A stretch of DNA of 64,000 nucleotides from Micromonospora citrea (GTDB lineage: Bacteria > Actinomycetota > Actinomycetes > Mycobacteriales > Micromonosporaceae). The stretch spans positions 5,364,501 to 5,428,500 of the forward strand of contig NZ_FMHZ01000002.1 in the NCBI RefSeq assembly GCF_900090315.1. The letters run 5' to 3'. The position numbers were made by a program, and so were the translations under genes. Positions 28,415 to 36,437 of the stretch are shown here, in pieces (the stretch's first letter is position 1; every line of letters begins with the position of its first letter). Below the pieces are notes generated by a model, which was not told the origin of the DNA, searched no databases, and saw only the letters and a list, made by a program, of their open reading frames with translations.

Positions 28415-28538
28415 GGAGCGGAGGCTACCGCTGCCGCGGTCAGGGTCGTATGCCCGACCAGTCGTTACGTCGGTCGACGAGGCCCCGCCGCCCGGCGGAT
28501 GGCGTGCGGGGCACCGCCCGGCGTCCGCGCGTCACACG

Positions 28539-28567
28539 TTGCATTTTCGTCGGAGGGAGGGTGTACT
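28539..28567 (+). promoter_or_regulatory. Possible promoter of the SOS mutasome locus
   Basis: TTGCAT (28539-28544) and TGTACT (28562-28567) are 17 nt apart. Transcription would begin near 28574, just before the two LexA boxes, so bound LexA would block early elongation. This promoter is an inference from spacing only. Confidence 0.4.
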
Positions 28568-28581
28568 GTCAGCAGCAGTTA

Positions 28582-28594
28582 GAACGAGTGTTCG
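28582..28594 (+). promoter_or_regulatory. LexA (SOS) box 1
   Basis: GAACGAGTGTTCG fits the actinobacterial LexA consensus CGAAC-N4-GTTCG except at the first base. It lies upstream of the HEPN-imuA'-imuB-dnaE2 genes, which are LexA-controlled in other actinobacteria. Confidence 0.85.
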
Positions 28595-28601
28595 ATTGCC
28601 T

Positions 28602-28615
28602 CGAACGTTCGTTCC
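28602..28615 (+). promoter_or_regulatory. LexA (SOS) box 2
   Basis: CGAACGTTCGTTCC matches CGAAC-N4-GTTC. Its centre is about 20 bp from box 1, two helical turns, so two LexA dimers could sit on the same face. Confidence 0.75.
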
Positions 28616-28653
28616 AACCAGCTCGGGCGGTGTTTCGCGGCGCCGGTCCCGGG

Positions 28654-28816
28654 CGGGTGCGGCTCCGCGGGCCGCACCCGGGTCACGGGCAGTCGCGAGC
28701 CCCGACCCGTCAGGCAGGAGCGTCGCCCGCCGCCCACGACCCCCGGGCGGCGGGCGACGAACCCGCCGGTTGTGCCGGCCGGGTGTGGTGTGGGGAAGCG
28801 TCCACACCCGGCCGGC
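28654..28816 (+). ncRNA. Structured leader with three perfect hairpins before the HEPN gene
   Basis: Three stems follow one another in the roughly 300-nt leader. CGGGTGCGGC pairs with GCCGCACCCG (28654-28680, 10 bp, 7-nt loop). CGTCGCCCGCCGCCC pairs with GGGCGGCGGGCGACG (28721-28759, 15 bp, 9-nt loop). GCCGGCCGGGTGTGG pairs with CCACACCCGGCCGGC (28774-28816, 15 bp, 13-nt loop). None is followed by a T run. The rest of the 504-bp gap (28415-28918) holds only the promoter, the LexA boxes and the HEPN ribosome site. Whether the leader acts as attenuator, stabiliser or separate RNA is not known. Confidence 0.6.
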
Positions 28817-28918
28817 CCCCACCCGGTGCGTCTTCCTCCGCACCACTCGACCCGGCGTCCCGCCGGCGGACCTGTCCGCCACGGGGCGGCGCCTCGGCCA
28901 CGTGGAGGAGACAGTTCC

Positions 28919-29368
28919 ATGCCGACCAACCCGGCTCAGGCACCGACGGTGCCGGCGCACGTGCTGCCGCACCGCACCCCCGCCCAGCTTCTCGCGGTGG
29001 CCCGCCACGGGCTGGCCGATGCCGCCCAGACCCGCCCCGACGGCCTCCGCTACGCGGCCGCCCACCTCGCCGCGCTGCGCGCGGCGGCGGCCCTGCTCGC
29101 CGCCCGGGCGCGTCCCGCCCCCGCCCGGCGCAACCGGATCACCAGCGTCTGGGTCCTGCTCTCCGCTGTCGCCCCCGAGCTCGACGAGTGGGCCCGGTTC
29201 TTCGCCCTCGGCGCCGGCAAGCGTGCCGCCGCCGAGGCCGGCATCCCCCGGGTCGTGACCGCCCGGGAGGCCGACGACCTGCTGCGCGCCGCCGAACAGT
29301 TCGTCACGGTGGTGGAGACCGCGCTCGGCGTGGCCCATCAGCCGGCGTTCGACGGTCTCGCCGCCTGA
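28919..29368 (+). CDS. SAV_6107-family HEPN-domain protein at the head of the SOS mutasome locus
   Basis: The 149-residue, helical protein matches the SAV_6107 HEPN family: PAQLLAVARHGLADAAQ, GLRYAAAHLAALRAAAALLA, TSVWVLLSAVAPELDEWARF, FALGAGKRAAAEAGI and TAREADDLLRAAEQFV. HEPN folds include many RNases (Rx4-6H motif), but that motif is not evident here, so it may be a non-catalytic helical partner. GGAGGAG precedes the ATG. It is the first gene after two LexA boxes and 91 bp before imuA', so it is likely SOS-induced; its role in mutagenesis is inference. Confidence 0.82.
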   Translation: MPTNPAQAPTVPAHVLPHRTPAQLLAVARHGLADAAQTRPDGLRYAAAHLAALRAAAALLAARARPAPARRNRITSVWVLLSAVAPELDEWARFFALGAGKRAAAEAGIPRVVTAREADDLLRAAEQFVTVVETALGVAHQPAFDGLAA

Positions 29369-29371
29369 CCC

Positions 29372-29421
29372 GTGTCGCGCCCGGCCGCCGGCGGGGGGAG
29401 CCGGGCGGCCGGGCGCGACAC
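29372..29421 (+). terminator. Perfect 18-bp stem-loop between the HEPN gene and imuA'
   Basis: GTGTCGCGCCCGGCCGCC (29372-29389) pairs completely with GGCGGCCGGGCGCGACAC (29404-29421) around a 14-nt loop. It begins 4 bp after the HEPN stop. It could end most transcripts there, so that imuA' gets only read-through, or protect the 3' end of a HEPN mRNA. There is no T run. Confidence 0.6.
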
Positions 29422-29459
29422 GCGCACATCGATCGACAGCATGACGGGGGGTAGGTCCG

Positions 29460-30356
29460 ATGGCGGGCCGGATGGTGGTCGGTTCCGCCGCACTGGCCGC
29501 TCTGGTGCGTCCGGCGAGCGCGCCGGACCCGGCGGGCGGCCACCGGTTGCTGCCGGTGGCCCCGGAGCTGACCGGGCTGCTGCCCAACCGAGGGCTGCGG
29601 CGGGGCAGCACGATCGCGGTCGCCACCGGTCAGCCCCGCCGCAGCGGCGGCACCTCACTGGTCCTGGCACTGCTCGCCGAGGCGTCCCGGGCCGGCTCGT
29701 GGTGCGCCGTGGTGGGAGTGCCGACGTTCGGGGCGAGCGCGGCCGCCGAGCTCGGCATCGCGCTGGACCGGCTGGCCCTGGTGCCCCACCCCGGCCCGGA
29801 GTGGGCCACCGTCATCGCCGCGCTGATCGACGGGGTGGACGTCGTGGTCACCGCCGTACCGGCGACGGTCTCCGCCTCGGTCGCCAACCGACTGGCGGCC
29901 CGCGCCCGGCAGCGGGGCAGCGTCCTTCTGCCGTACGGGCGGTGGGACGGTGCGGACGTGACCCTCCAGGTGGTCCGGGGAGCATGGGAAGGGCTCGGGC
30001 CGGGCCGGGGTCGGCTGCGCCGCCGCGAGGTGACCGTCTCGGCGCGCGGGCGCGGGGCGGCGGCCCGCCCCAAGGAGATCAAGGTCTGGCTGCCCGGGGA
30101 CGGGCTCACCCGGGTCATTCCCCGATCGGCCGCCGGCTCCGCCGGCCGGCGCCGTCCGGTCCTCCCGCCCACCTCCGCGCCCGCCGGCACCTCCGGGTCC
30201 GCCGGCACCTCCGGGTCCGCCGGCACTTCCGGGTCCGCCGGCACCTCCGGGTCCGCCGGCACCTCCGGGTCTGTCGGTGGTTCCGCGCCCGGTGGTGGCT
30301 CCGGGCCCGCGGGCGCCTCCCGGCGTGGAGCGCTCACCCTGGTCGGTCCGGCATGA
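29460..30356 (+). CDS. imuA': ImuA' (RecA-like accessory factor of the SOS mutasome)
   Basis: The 298-residue protein has a RecA-like core (LTGLLPNRGLRRGSTIAVA, SLVLALLAEASRAGSWCAVVG, GIALDRLALVPHPGPEW, DVVVTAVP). It lacks a clear Walker A lysine, as in other ImuA' proteins. ImuA' works with ImuB and DnaE2 in damage-induced mutagenesis. The C-terminus (about residues 242-271) is five copies of a six-residue AGTSGS repeat, an unusual flexible tail. The stop overlaps the imuB start as ATGA. Confidence 0.85.
   Translation: MAGRMVVGSAALAALVRPASAPDPAGGHRLLPVAPELTGLLPNRGLRRGSTIAVATGQPRRSGGTSLVLALLAEASRAGSWCAVVGVPTFGASAAAELGIALDRLALVPHPGPEWATVIAALIDGVDVVVTAVPATVSASVANRLAARARQRGSVLLPYGRWDGADVTLQVVRGAWEGLGPGRGRLRRREVTVSARGRGAAARPKEIKVWLPGDGLTRVIPRSAAGSAGRRRPVLPPTSAPAGTSGSAGTSGSAGTSGSAGTSGSAGTSGSVGGSAPGGGSGPAGASRRGALTLVGPA
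30183..30272. repeat. 18-bp tandem repeat in the imuA' tail
   Basis: Five copies of GCCGGCACCTCCGGGTCC, with one T variant in copies three and five, encode AGTSGS. The frame is preserved in each copy. Confidence 0.9.
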
Positions 30357-31915
30357 CCGGTGCGCCGGTGCGGACCCTGCTGCTCTGGTGCCCGGACTGG
30401 CCGGTGCTCGCCGCCGAGATCGTCGACGGGGTGCCCGCCACCGGCCCGGTCGCCGTACTGCACGCCAACCGGGTGGTCGCCTGCTCGGAACAGGCCCGCG
30501 CCGACGGGGTGCGCCGAGGGCTGCGCAAACGGGAGGCGCAGGGGCGCTGCCCGCAGCTCACCGTCGTCGAGTACGACCCGGGGCGGGACACCCGGGCGTT
30601 CGAGCCGGTGGTCGCGGCGGTCGAGGAACTGGTCGCGGGCGTCGAGGTGGTGCGTCCCGGCGCGTGCGCGGTGGCGGCCCGGGGCCCGAGCCGCCACCTC
30701 GGGGGTGAGGAGGCGGCCGCCGAGCGGATCGTCGAGCACGTCGCGCAGTCCTGCGGGGTGGAGAGCCAGGTCGGCATCGCCGACGGGATCTTCGCCGCCG
30801 GGCTGGCCGCCCGCGCCGGGCGGGTCGTCCCGCCCGGCACGAGCCCACGGTTCCTCGCCGACCTGCCGGTCGAGGCGCTCGGCCGGCCGGCCCTGACCGA
30901 CCTGCTGCGCCGGCTCGGCGTACGCACCCTGGGTGACTTCGCCGCGCTGCCCGCCGGCGACGTGCTGGCCCGGTTCGGCTTCGACGGCGCGCTGGCCCAC
31001 CGGCTGGCCGCCGGACGGGACCACCGCCCGCTGGCCGTCCGGCAGCCCCCGGCCGACCTCGCCGTCACCGCCGACCACGACGATCCGCTCGACCGGGTCG
31101 ACGCGGCGGCCTTCGCCGCCCGGGCGCTGGCGGAGCGGCTGCACGACCGGCTCGCCGCGCACGGCCTGGCCTGCACCCGCCTCGGCATCGAGGCGGTCAC
31201 CGCACACGGCCAGGAACTGCACCGGGTCTGGCGGCACGACGGCCTGCTCACCGCGGCGGCCATCGCCGACCGGGTGCGCTGGCAGCTCGACGGCTGGCTG
31301 TCCGGCGGCACCGGCCGGGGTGGCTCCGGCCCGGCCCGGCCGACGGCGGGCATCATCCGCCTGCGGCTGGTTCCCGACGGGGTGATCGCCCAGGCCGGCC
31401 TGCAACCCGGCCTGTGGGGGGAGGCCGGCGAGGAACGGGAGCGGGCGCACCGCGCGCTGAGCCGGGTGCAGGGCATCCTCGGTCCCGAGGCGGTGGTCAC
31501 CGCGGTGCTCGGCGGTGGGCGCTCGCCCGCCGACCAGGTGCGCCTGGTGCCGTGGGGGGACGAGCGCCTGCCGGCCCGCCCCGGTGAGCCGCCGTGGCCG
31601 GGCCGGCTGCCACCACCCGCGCCGGCCGTGGTGCTGCCCGATCCGCTCGCCGCGACCGTGCACGACGTCGCCGGTGAGCCGGTCGTGGTCAGCGCGCGGC
31701 TCCAGGTCAGCGCCGCGCCGGCCCGGCTGACCGTGGGCACGGCCCGGCCGGCCGAGATCGTCGGTTGGGCCGGCCCGTGGCCGGTGGACGAGCGGTGGTG
31801 GGCGCCGGCCGAGGCCCGTCGGCGGGCCCGGTTCCAGGTCTGCCTGGCCGACGGCACGGCCCTGCTGCTCGCGGTCGAGGCCGGACGGTGGCTGGTGGAG
31901 GCGATCTATGACTGA
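30353..31915 (+). CDS. imuB: ImuB, catalytically inactive Y-family polymerase scaffold
   Basis: The 520-residue protein has the Y-family fold but begins LLLWCPDWPVLAAE, where active polymerases have an Asp metal ligand. The second site (SLDE in DinB) reads AARGPSRHLG, also without the acidic pair. ImuB is known as a non-catalytic bridge that binds the beta clamp and recruits DnaE2. The C-terminal region (PADQVRLVPWGDERLP) may hold the clamp motif. It is co-translated with imuA'. Confidence 0.9.
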   Translation: MTGAPVRTLLLWCPDWPVLAAEIVDGVPATGPVAVLHANRVVACSEQARADGVRRGLRKREAQGRCPQLTVVEYDPGRDTRAFEPVVAAVEELVAGVEVVRPGACAVAARGPSRHLGGEEAAAERIVEHVAQSCGVESQVGIADGIFAAGLAARAGRVVPPGTSPRFLADLPVEALGRPALTDLLRRLGVRTLGDFAALPAGDVLARFGFDGALAHRLAAGRDHRPLAVRQPPADLAVTADHDDPLDRVDAAAFAARALAERLHDRLAAHGLACTRLGIEAVTAHGQELHRVWRHDGLLTAAAIADRVRWQLDGWLSGGTGRGGSGPARPTAGIIRLRLVPDGVIAQAGLQPGLWGEAGEERERAHRALSRVQGILGPEAVVTAVLGGGRSPADQVRLVPWGDERLPARPGEPPWPGRLPPPAPAVVLPDPLAATVHDVAGEPVVVSARLQVSAAPARLTVGTARPAEIVGWAGPWPVDERWWAPAEARRRARFQVCLADGTALLLAVEAGRWLVEAIYD

Positions 31916-32008
31916 GCCGCAGGAGCAGCGGTCGCGGCGCTCTGAGCGGCTGCGGTGGTCTGGGCAGGCGCGGCTGCCTGGGCAGGGGCCTGGGGAGGTG
32001 TGGCGCGG

Positions 32009-35000
32009 ATGAGTTTCCACAATCCCAAGCTGCCCTGGTCGGAGCTCGAGGGCGTGCTCTCCGGCCGGAAACCCCGCACGGAGCGGCACCTGCACGTGGT
32101 GGACCCGCTGGCCGTGGACGCCGACGGCGGCGACGCCCCCGCCTGGAGCCGCAGGCGGGAGCACTACCGGCCGCCCGAGCTGGCCCGACCCGACGGCGTG
32201 GTGCCGTACGCCGAGCTGCACGCGCACACCAACTTCAGCTTCCTCGACGGCGCCAGCCACCCCGAGGAACTGGCCGAGGAGGCCGCCCGGCTGGGCCTGA
32301 CCGCGCTCGCCGTCACCGACCACGACGGCTTCTACGGGGTGGTGCGCTTCGCCGAGGCGGCCCGCGCGCTGCACCTGCCGACGATCTTCGGCGCCGAGCT
32401 GTCCCTGGGTCTGCCCGGCCCGCAGAACGGCGAGCCCGACCCGCTCGGGCGGCACCTGCTGCTGCTCGCCCACGGCCACGAGGGGTACGCCCGGCTCGCC
32501 TCGACCATCGCCCGCGCCCAGTTGCGCGGCGGGGAGAAGGGCCGCCCGGTCTACGGCGAGCTGGAGGAGGTCGCGGCCGAACTGCGCGACCACGTGCTGG
32601 TGCTCACCGGCTGCCGCAAGGGGCACGTGCCGGCGGCGCTGCTCACCGAGGGGGTGGACGCGGCGGCCCGCGAGCTGGACCGGCTGACCGCCCTCTTCGG
32701 CGCGGAGACGGTGGCGGTGGAGCTGACCGATCACGGGCACCCGGTCGACGCCGACCGCAACGACGCGCTCGCCGAGTTGGCGGCGTCCGCCGGCCTGCCC
32801 ACGGTGGCCACCAACAACGTGCACTACGCCACCCCCGGCCGGCGGCGGCTGGCCACCACCGTCGCCGCCGTACGGGCCCGGCGCAGCCTGGACGAGATCG
32901 ACGGCTGGCTGCCCGCGGCAGGCACCGCCCACCTGCGTGGCGGCGCCGAGATGGCGGCCCGGTTCGCCGCGTACCCGGGGGCGGTGGCCCGGGCCGCCGA
33001 GTTCGGCGCCGAGCTCGCCTTCGACCTCCAGCTCGTCGCGCCGCGGCTGCCGGCGTACCCGGTGCCGCCGGGGCACACCGAGATGAGCTGGCTGCGCCAC
33101 CTGACCGAGCAGGGCGCCCGGGAGCGCTACGGCCCCCGCCAGGCGCACCCGAGGGCGTACGCGCAGCTGGACCACGAGCTGGACATGATCGAGAGGCTGG
33201 GCTTCCCCGGCTACTTCCTGGTGGTCTACGACATCGTCACGTTCTGCCGCGAGCAGGACATCTACTGCCAGGGGCGGGGCTCGGCGGCCAACTCGGCGGT
33301 CTGCTACGCGCTGCGGATCACCAACGTGGACGCGGTCCGGCACCGGCTGCTCTTCGAGCGTTTCCTCGCCCCCGAGCGCGACGGCCCGCCGGACATCGAC
33401 GTCGACATCGAGTCCGACCGCCGGGAGGAGGTGATCCAGCACGTCTACGCCCGCTACGGCCGGGAGCACACCGCCCAGGTAGCCAACGTCATCTCCTACC
33501 GGCCCCGCTCGGCGGTGCGGGACGTGGCCAAGGCGTTCGGGTTCTCGCCCGGCCAGCAGGACGCCTGGAGCAAGCAGATCGACCGCTGGGGCTCGGTCGC
33601 CGCGGTCGACGTCGAGGACATTCCCGAGCAGGTGGTCGCGTACGCCGACGAGTTGCAGACCTTTCCCCGGCACCTGGGCATCCACTCCGGCGGGATGGTG
33701 ATCTGCGACCGGCCGGTGATCGAGGTCTGCCCGGTGGAGTGGGGGCGGATGCCGGGCCGCAGCGTGCTCCAGTGGGACAAGGACGACTGCGCCGCCGTCG
33801 GCCTGGTCAAGTTCGACCTGCTCGGGCTCGGCATGCTCTCCGCCCTGCACTACGGCTACGACATGATCGGGATGAGCCTGGACCTCGGCGGCATGACGCT
33901 GGACGACCCGGAGGTCTACGACATGCTCTGCCGGGCCGACTCGGTGGGGGTGTTCCAGGTGGAGAGCCGCGCCCAGATGGCCACCCTGCCCCGGCTGAAG
34001 CCCCGCGAGTTCTACGACCTGGTGGTCGAGGTGGCGCTGATCCGGCCCGGCCCGATCCAGGGCGGCTCGGTGCACCCGTACATCCGGCGCAAGAACGGCG
34101 AGGAGCCGGTGGAGTACGCCCACCCGCTGATGCGCAACGCGCTGGAGAAGACCCTCGGCGTGCCGCTGTTCCAGGAGCAGTTGATGCAGCTAGCCATCGA
34201 CCTGGCCGGCTTCGACGCCGCCGAGGCCGACCAGTTGCGCCGGGCGATGGGCGCCAAGCGCTCCGCCGAGCGGATGGCCCGCATCGCCGACCGCCTCTAC
34301 GCGGGCATGGCGGAGCGGGGCATCACCGGCGAGCTGGCCGACGACGTCTACCGCAAGCTCTCCGCGTTCGCCAGCTACGGCTTCCCGGAGAGCCACGCGA
34401 TGAGCTTCGCCTACCTGGTGTACGCCAGCTCCTGGCTCAAGCGCTACCACCCCGGGCCGTTCCTGGCCGCGCTGCTCAACGCCCAACCGATGGGCTTCTA
34501 CTCGCCGCAGACGCTTGTCGACGACGCCCGCCGGCACGGGGTGGAGGTGCGCCGGCCGGACGTCAACGCCAGCGGCGCGAAGGCGGTGCTGGAGTCCACC
34601 CCGCAGACCCGCTGGGGCAGCGCGCCGGGGGAGCCGCCGCACGCCTGGGGGCTGGGCGGCCCGGCCGTCCGGCTCGGGCTGTCCGGCGTGCGTACCCTCG
34701 GCGACGGGGTGGCCGAGCGGATCGAGGCCGAGCGGGCGGCGCACGGGCCGTACCGCGACATGCCGGACCTGGCCCGGCGCGTGGGTCTCACGGCCGCGCA
34801 GCTGGAGGCGCTGGCCACCGCGGACGCCTTCGCCTGTTTCGGGCTGTCCCGGCGGGAGGCCCTCTGGGCGGCCGGCGCGGCGGCCCAGGACCGGCCGGGC
34901 CGGCTGCCCGGCACGGTGACCGGCGCGACCGCGCCCACCCTGCCCGGCATGGAGGCGGTGGACCGGCTGGTCGCCGACGTGTGGGCGACCGGGTTGTCGC

Positions 35001-35362
35001 CGGAGAGCCACCCGGCCCGCTTCATCCGCCCGCAGCTCGACGCCCTGGGGGCGGTGCCGATCGCCCGGCTCGGCCGGGTGGATCCGGGTCGGCGGATCCG
35101 GGTCGGCGGGATCGTCACCCACCGGCAGCGCCCCGCGACCGCCGGCGGGGTCACCTTCCTCAACCTGGAGGACGAGACGGGGATGCTCAATGTCACTTGC
35201 TCCCCGGGGCTCTGGCAGCGCTACCGTCGAATCGCCCGCACCAGCGCGGCACTGGTGGTGCGCGGCCGGTTGCAGCGGCACGAGGGAGTCACCAACCTCG
35301 TCGCCGACCGGCTGGACGCCATCGAGCCGCCGGTCAGCCCGGCATCGCGCGATTTCCGCTGA
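32009..35362 (+). CDS. dnaE2: Error-prone DNA polymerase III alpha subunit DnaE2 (ImuC)
   Basis: The 1117-residue C-family polymerase has a PHP domain (YAELHAHTNFSFLDGAS, VTDHDGFYGVV) and the palm aspartates in GPPDIDVDIESDRREE. It also has the FQVESRAQMATLPRLKPREF segment, the helix-hairpin-helix region and a C-terminal OB fold (GGIVTHRQRP, TFLNLEDETGMLNV). It does the translesion and mutagenic synthesis of the SOS response with ImuA' and ImuB. The ATG at 32009 follows GGGGAGG. It lies 93 bp after imuB. Confidence 0.95.
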   Translation: MSFHNPKLPWSELEGVLSGRKPRTERHLHVVDPLAVDADGGDAPAWSRRREHYRPPELARPDGVVPYAELHAHTNFSFLDGASHPEELAEEAARLGLTALAVTDHDGFYGVVRFAEAARALHLPTIFGAELSLGLPGPQNGEPDPLGRHLLLLAHGHEGYARLASTIARAQLRGGEKGRPVYGELEEVAAELRDHVLVLTGCRKGHVPAALLTEGVDAAARELDRLTALFGAETVAVELTDHGHPVDADRNDALAELAASAGLPTVATNNVHYATPGRRRLATTVAAVRARRSLDEIDGWLPAAGTAHLRGGAEMAARFAAYPGAVARAAEFGAELAFDLQLVAPRLPAYPVPPGHTEMSWLRHLTEQGARERYGPRQAHPRAYAQLDHELDMIERLGFPGYFLVVYDIVTFCREQDIYCQGRGSAANSAVCYALRITNVDAVRHRLLFERFLAPERDGPPDIDVDIESDRREEVIQHVYARYGREHTAQVANVISYRPRSAVRDVAKAFGFSPGQQDAWSKQIDRWGSVAAVDVEDIPEQVVAYADELQTFPRHLGIHSGGMVICDRPVIEVCPVEWGRMPGRSVLQWDKDDCAAVGLVKFDLLGLGMLSALHYGYDMIGMSLDLGGMTLDDPEVYDMLCRADSVGVFQVESRAQMATLPRLKPREFYDLVVEVALIRPGPIQGGSVHPYIRRKNGEEPVEYAHPLMRNALEKTLGVPLFQEQLMQLAIDLAGFDAAEADQLRRAMGAKRSAERMARIADRLYAGMAERGITGELADDVYRKLSAFASYGFPESHAMSFAYLVYASSWLKRYHPGPFLAALLNAQPMGFYSPQTLVDDARRHGVEVRRPDVNASGAKAVLESTPQTRWGSAPGEPPHAWGLGGPAVRLGLSGVRTLGDGVAERIEAERAAHGPYRDMPDLARRVGLTAAQLEALATADAFACFGLSRREALWAAGAAAQDRPGRLPGTVTGATAPTLPGMEAVDRLVADVWATGLSPESHPARFIRPQLDALGAVPIARLGRVDPGRRIRVGGIVTHRQRPATAGGVTFLNLEDETGMLNVTCSPGLWQRYRRIARTSAALVVRGRLQRHEGVTNLVADRLDAIEPPVSPASRDFR

Positions 35363-35459
35363 CGACAGTGATCCACATTACGGTTTTCCGCGCCCGATGG
35401 CGGGAGACTCCTGCTCGCGCGGGCAGAGTGGCCCGCGTCAGCATGAGGGGGACGAACCG

Positions 35460-35633
35460 ATGACGGGGAATCACGAGTACAGCGGAGTGGCCAACTCCCG
35501 GCGGACCCGGCTCAGCGCCGGCTGGACCCCGACGCACCACACCGAGCCTCGCGAGTACGAGATCACCGATGGCCCGGTGGCCAACGCTCTGCGGTCGCGG
35601 GCCGAGGAGGACGCCGCCAACGGCGAGTCCTGA
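35460..35633 (+). CDS. Small hydrophilic protein of unknown function
   Basis: The 57-residue product (MTGNHEYSGVANSRRTRLSA start, AEEDAANGES end) has no membrane segment and no recognised motif. It begins 98 bp after dnaE2, with GAGGGGG upstream of the ATG, and ends before an unrelated methyltransferase. Charged residues suggest a small soluble or DNA-binding protein, but no function can be assigned. It may be SOS-linked only if the dnaE2 transcript reads through. Confidence 0.6.
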   Translation: MTGNHEYSGVANSRRTRLSAGWTPTHHTEPREYEITDGPVANALRSRAEEDAANGES

Positions 35634-35690
35634 CCGCCGCCGGCGGGCGGCCCGGAGTCGGGGCTGGACCGGGTGACTAGGCTCGATCGG

Positions 35691-36437
35691 GTGGAGCAGA
35701 CCCCAGGCCGGCTCGCCGGGCCGCCGTTGACCCCCCGTACCGCCGTGATCTGGTCGGTGCTGCGCGCCGAGCTGGAGCGCCGTGGCGACACCGCGCTGAC
35801 CGTGCTCGACGTCGGCGGCGGCACCGGCGGCTTCGCCGTCCCGCTCGCCCAGGCCGGGCACCGGGTCACCGTGGTCGACGCCAGCCCTGACGCGCTCGCC
35901 GCGCTGACCCGCCGGGCCGCCGAGGCCGGCGTCGCCGAGCGGGTCCGTGCCGTGCAGGGCGACGGCGACGCGCTCGCCGGGCTCGTCGAGCCGGGCGGCG
36001 CGGACCTGGTGCTCTGCCACGCCGTGCTGGAGGTCGTCGACGACCCGACGCCGGTGGTGGCCGCGCTGGCCGCCGCGCTGCGTCCGGGGGGCGCCGCGAG
36101 CGTGCTGGTCGCCGGCCGGGCCGCCGCGGTGCTCGGCCGGGCGATGAACGGTCACCTGGACGTCGCCGCCGCGCTGGCCGCCGACCCGGCGGGCACCGCG
36201 GGGGCGCGGGACACGCTGCGCCGACGCTACGACACCGAGGGCGCCGCCGCGCTGCTCGGCGCCGCCGGGCTGGTGGTCGAGGAGATCCACGGCGTACGCG
36301 TGCTCGCCGACCTCCTTCCCGCGGCCGTGGCCGACGGTCAGCCGGCCGCCCTGGTGGAGCTGGAACGGGCGCTCGCCGCGCGGGCCCCGTGGCGGGACCT
36401 CGCGGCCCAGCTGCACCTGTTCGCCCGCCGACCGTGA
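35691..36437 (+). CDS. Class I SAM-dependent methyltransferase
   Basis: The 248-residue protein has the SAM-binding motif I VLDVGGGTGGFAVPLA, then VDASPDAL, QGDGDAL and DLVLCHAVLEVV. The C-terminal part (YDTEGAAALLGAAGLVVEE) is common to small-molecule methyltransferases of the SmtA type. The GTG at 35691 is chosen because TAGGCT lies 7 nt upstream; a GTG at 35673 also exists. The stop overlaps the next gene as GTGA. Confidence 0.82.
   Translation: MEQTPGRLAGPPLTPRTAVIWSVLRAELERRGDTALTVLDVGGGTGGFAVPLAQAGHRVTVVDASPDALAALTRRAAEAGVAERVRAVQGDGDALAGLVEPGGADLVLCHAVLEVVDDPTPVVAALAAALRPGGAASVLVAGRAAAVLGRAMNGHLDVAAALAADPAGTAGARDTLRRRYDTEGAAALLGAAGLVVEEIHGVRVLADLLPAAVADGQPAALVELERALAARAPWRDLAAQLHLFARRP

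Noticed and set aside
28654..28816. The three leader hairpins as ordinary intrinsic terminators of the EamA gene
   Set aside because: EamA runs leftwards away from them, and none is followed by a T run on either strand.
29630..34123. A continuous open frame of about 1500 codons on the reverse strand across imuA', imuB and dnaE2
   Set aside because: It is a GC-bias mirror of the well-supported forward genes; no motif, start context or plausible protein features.
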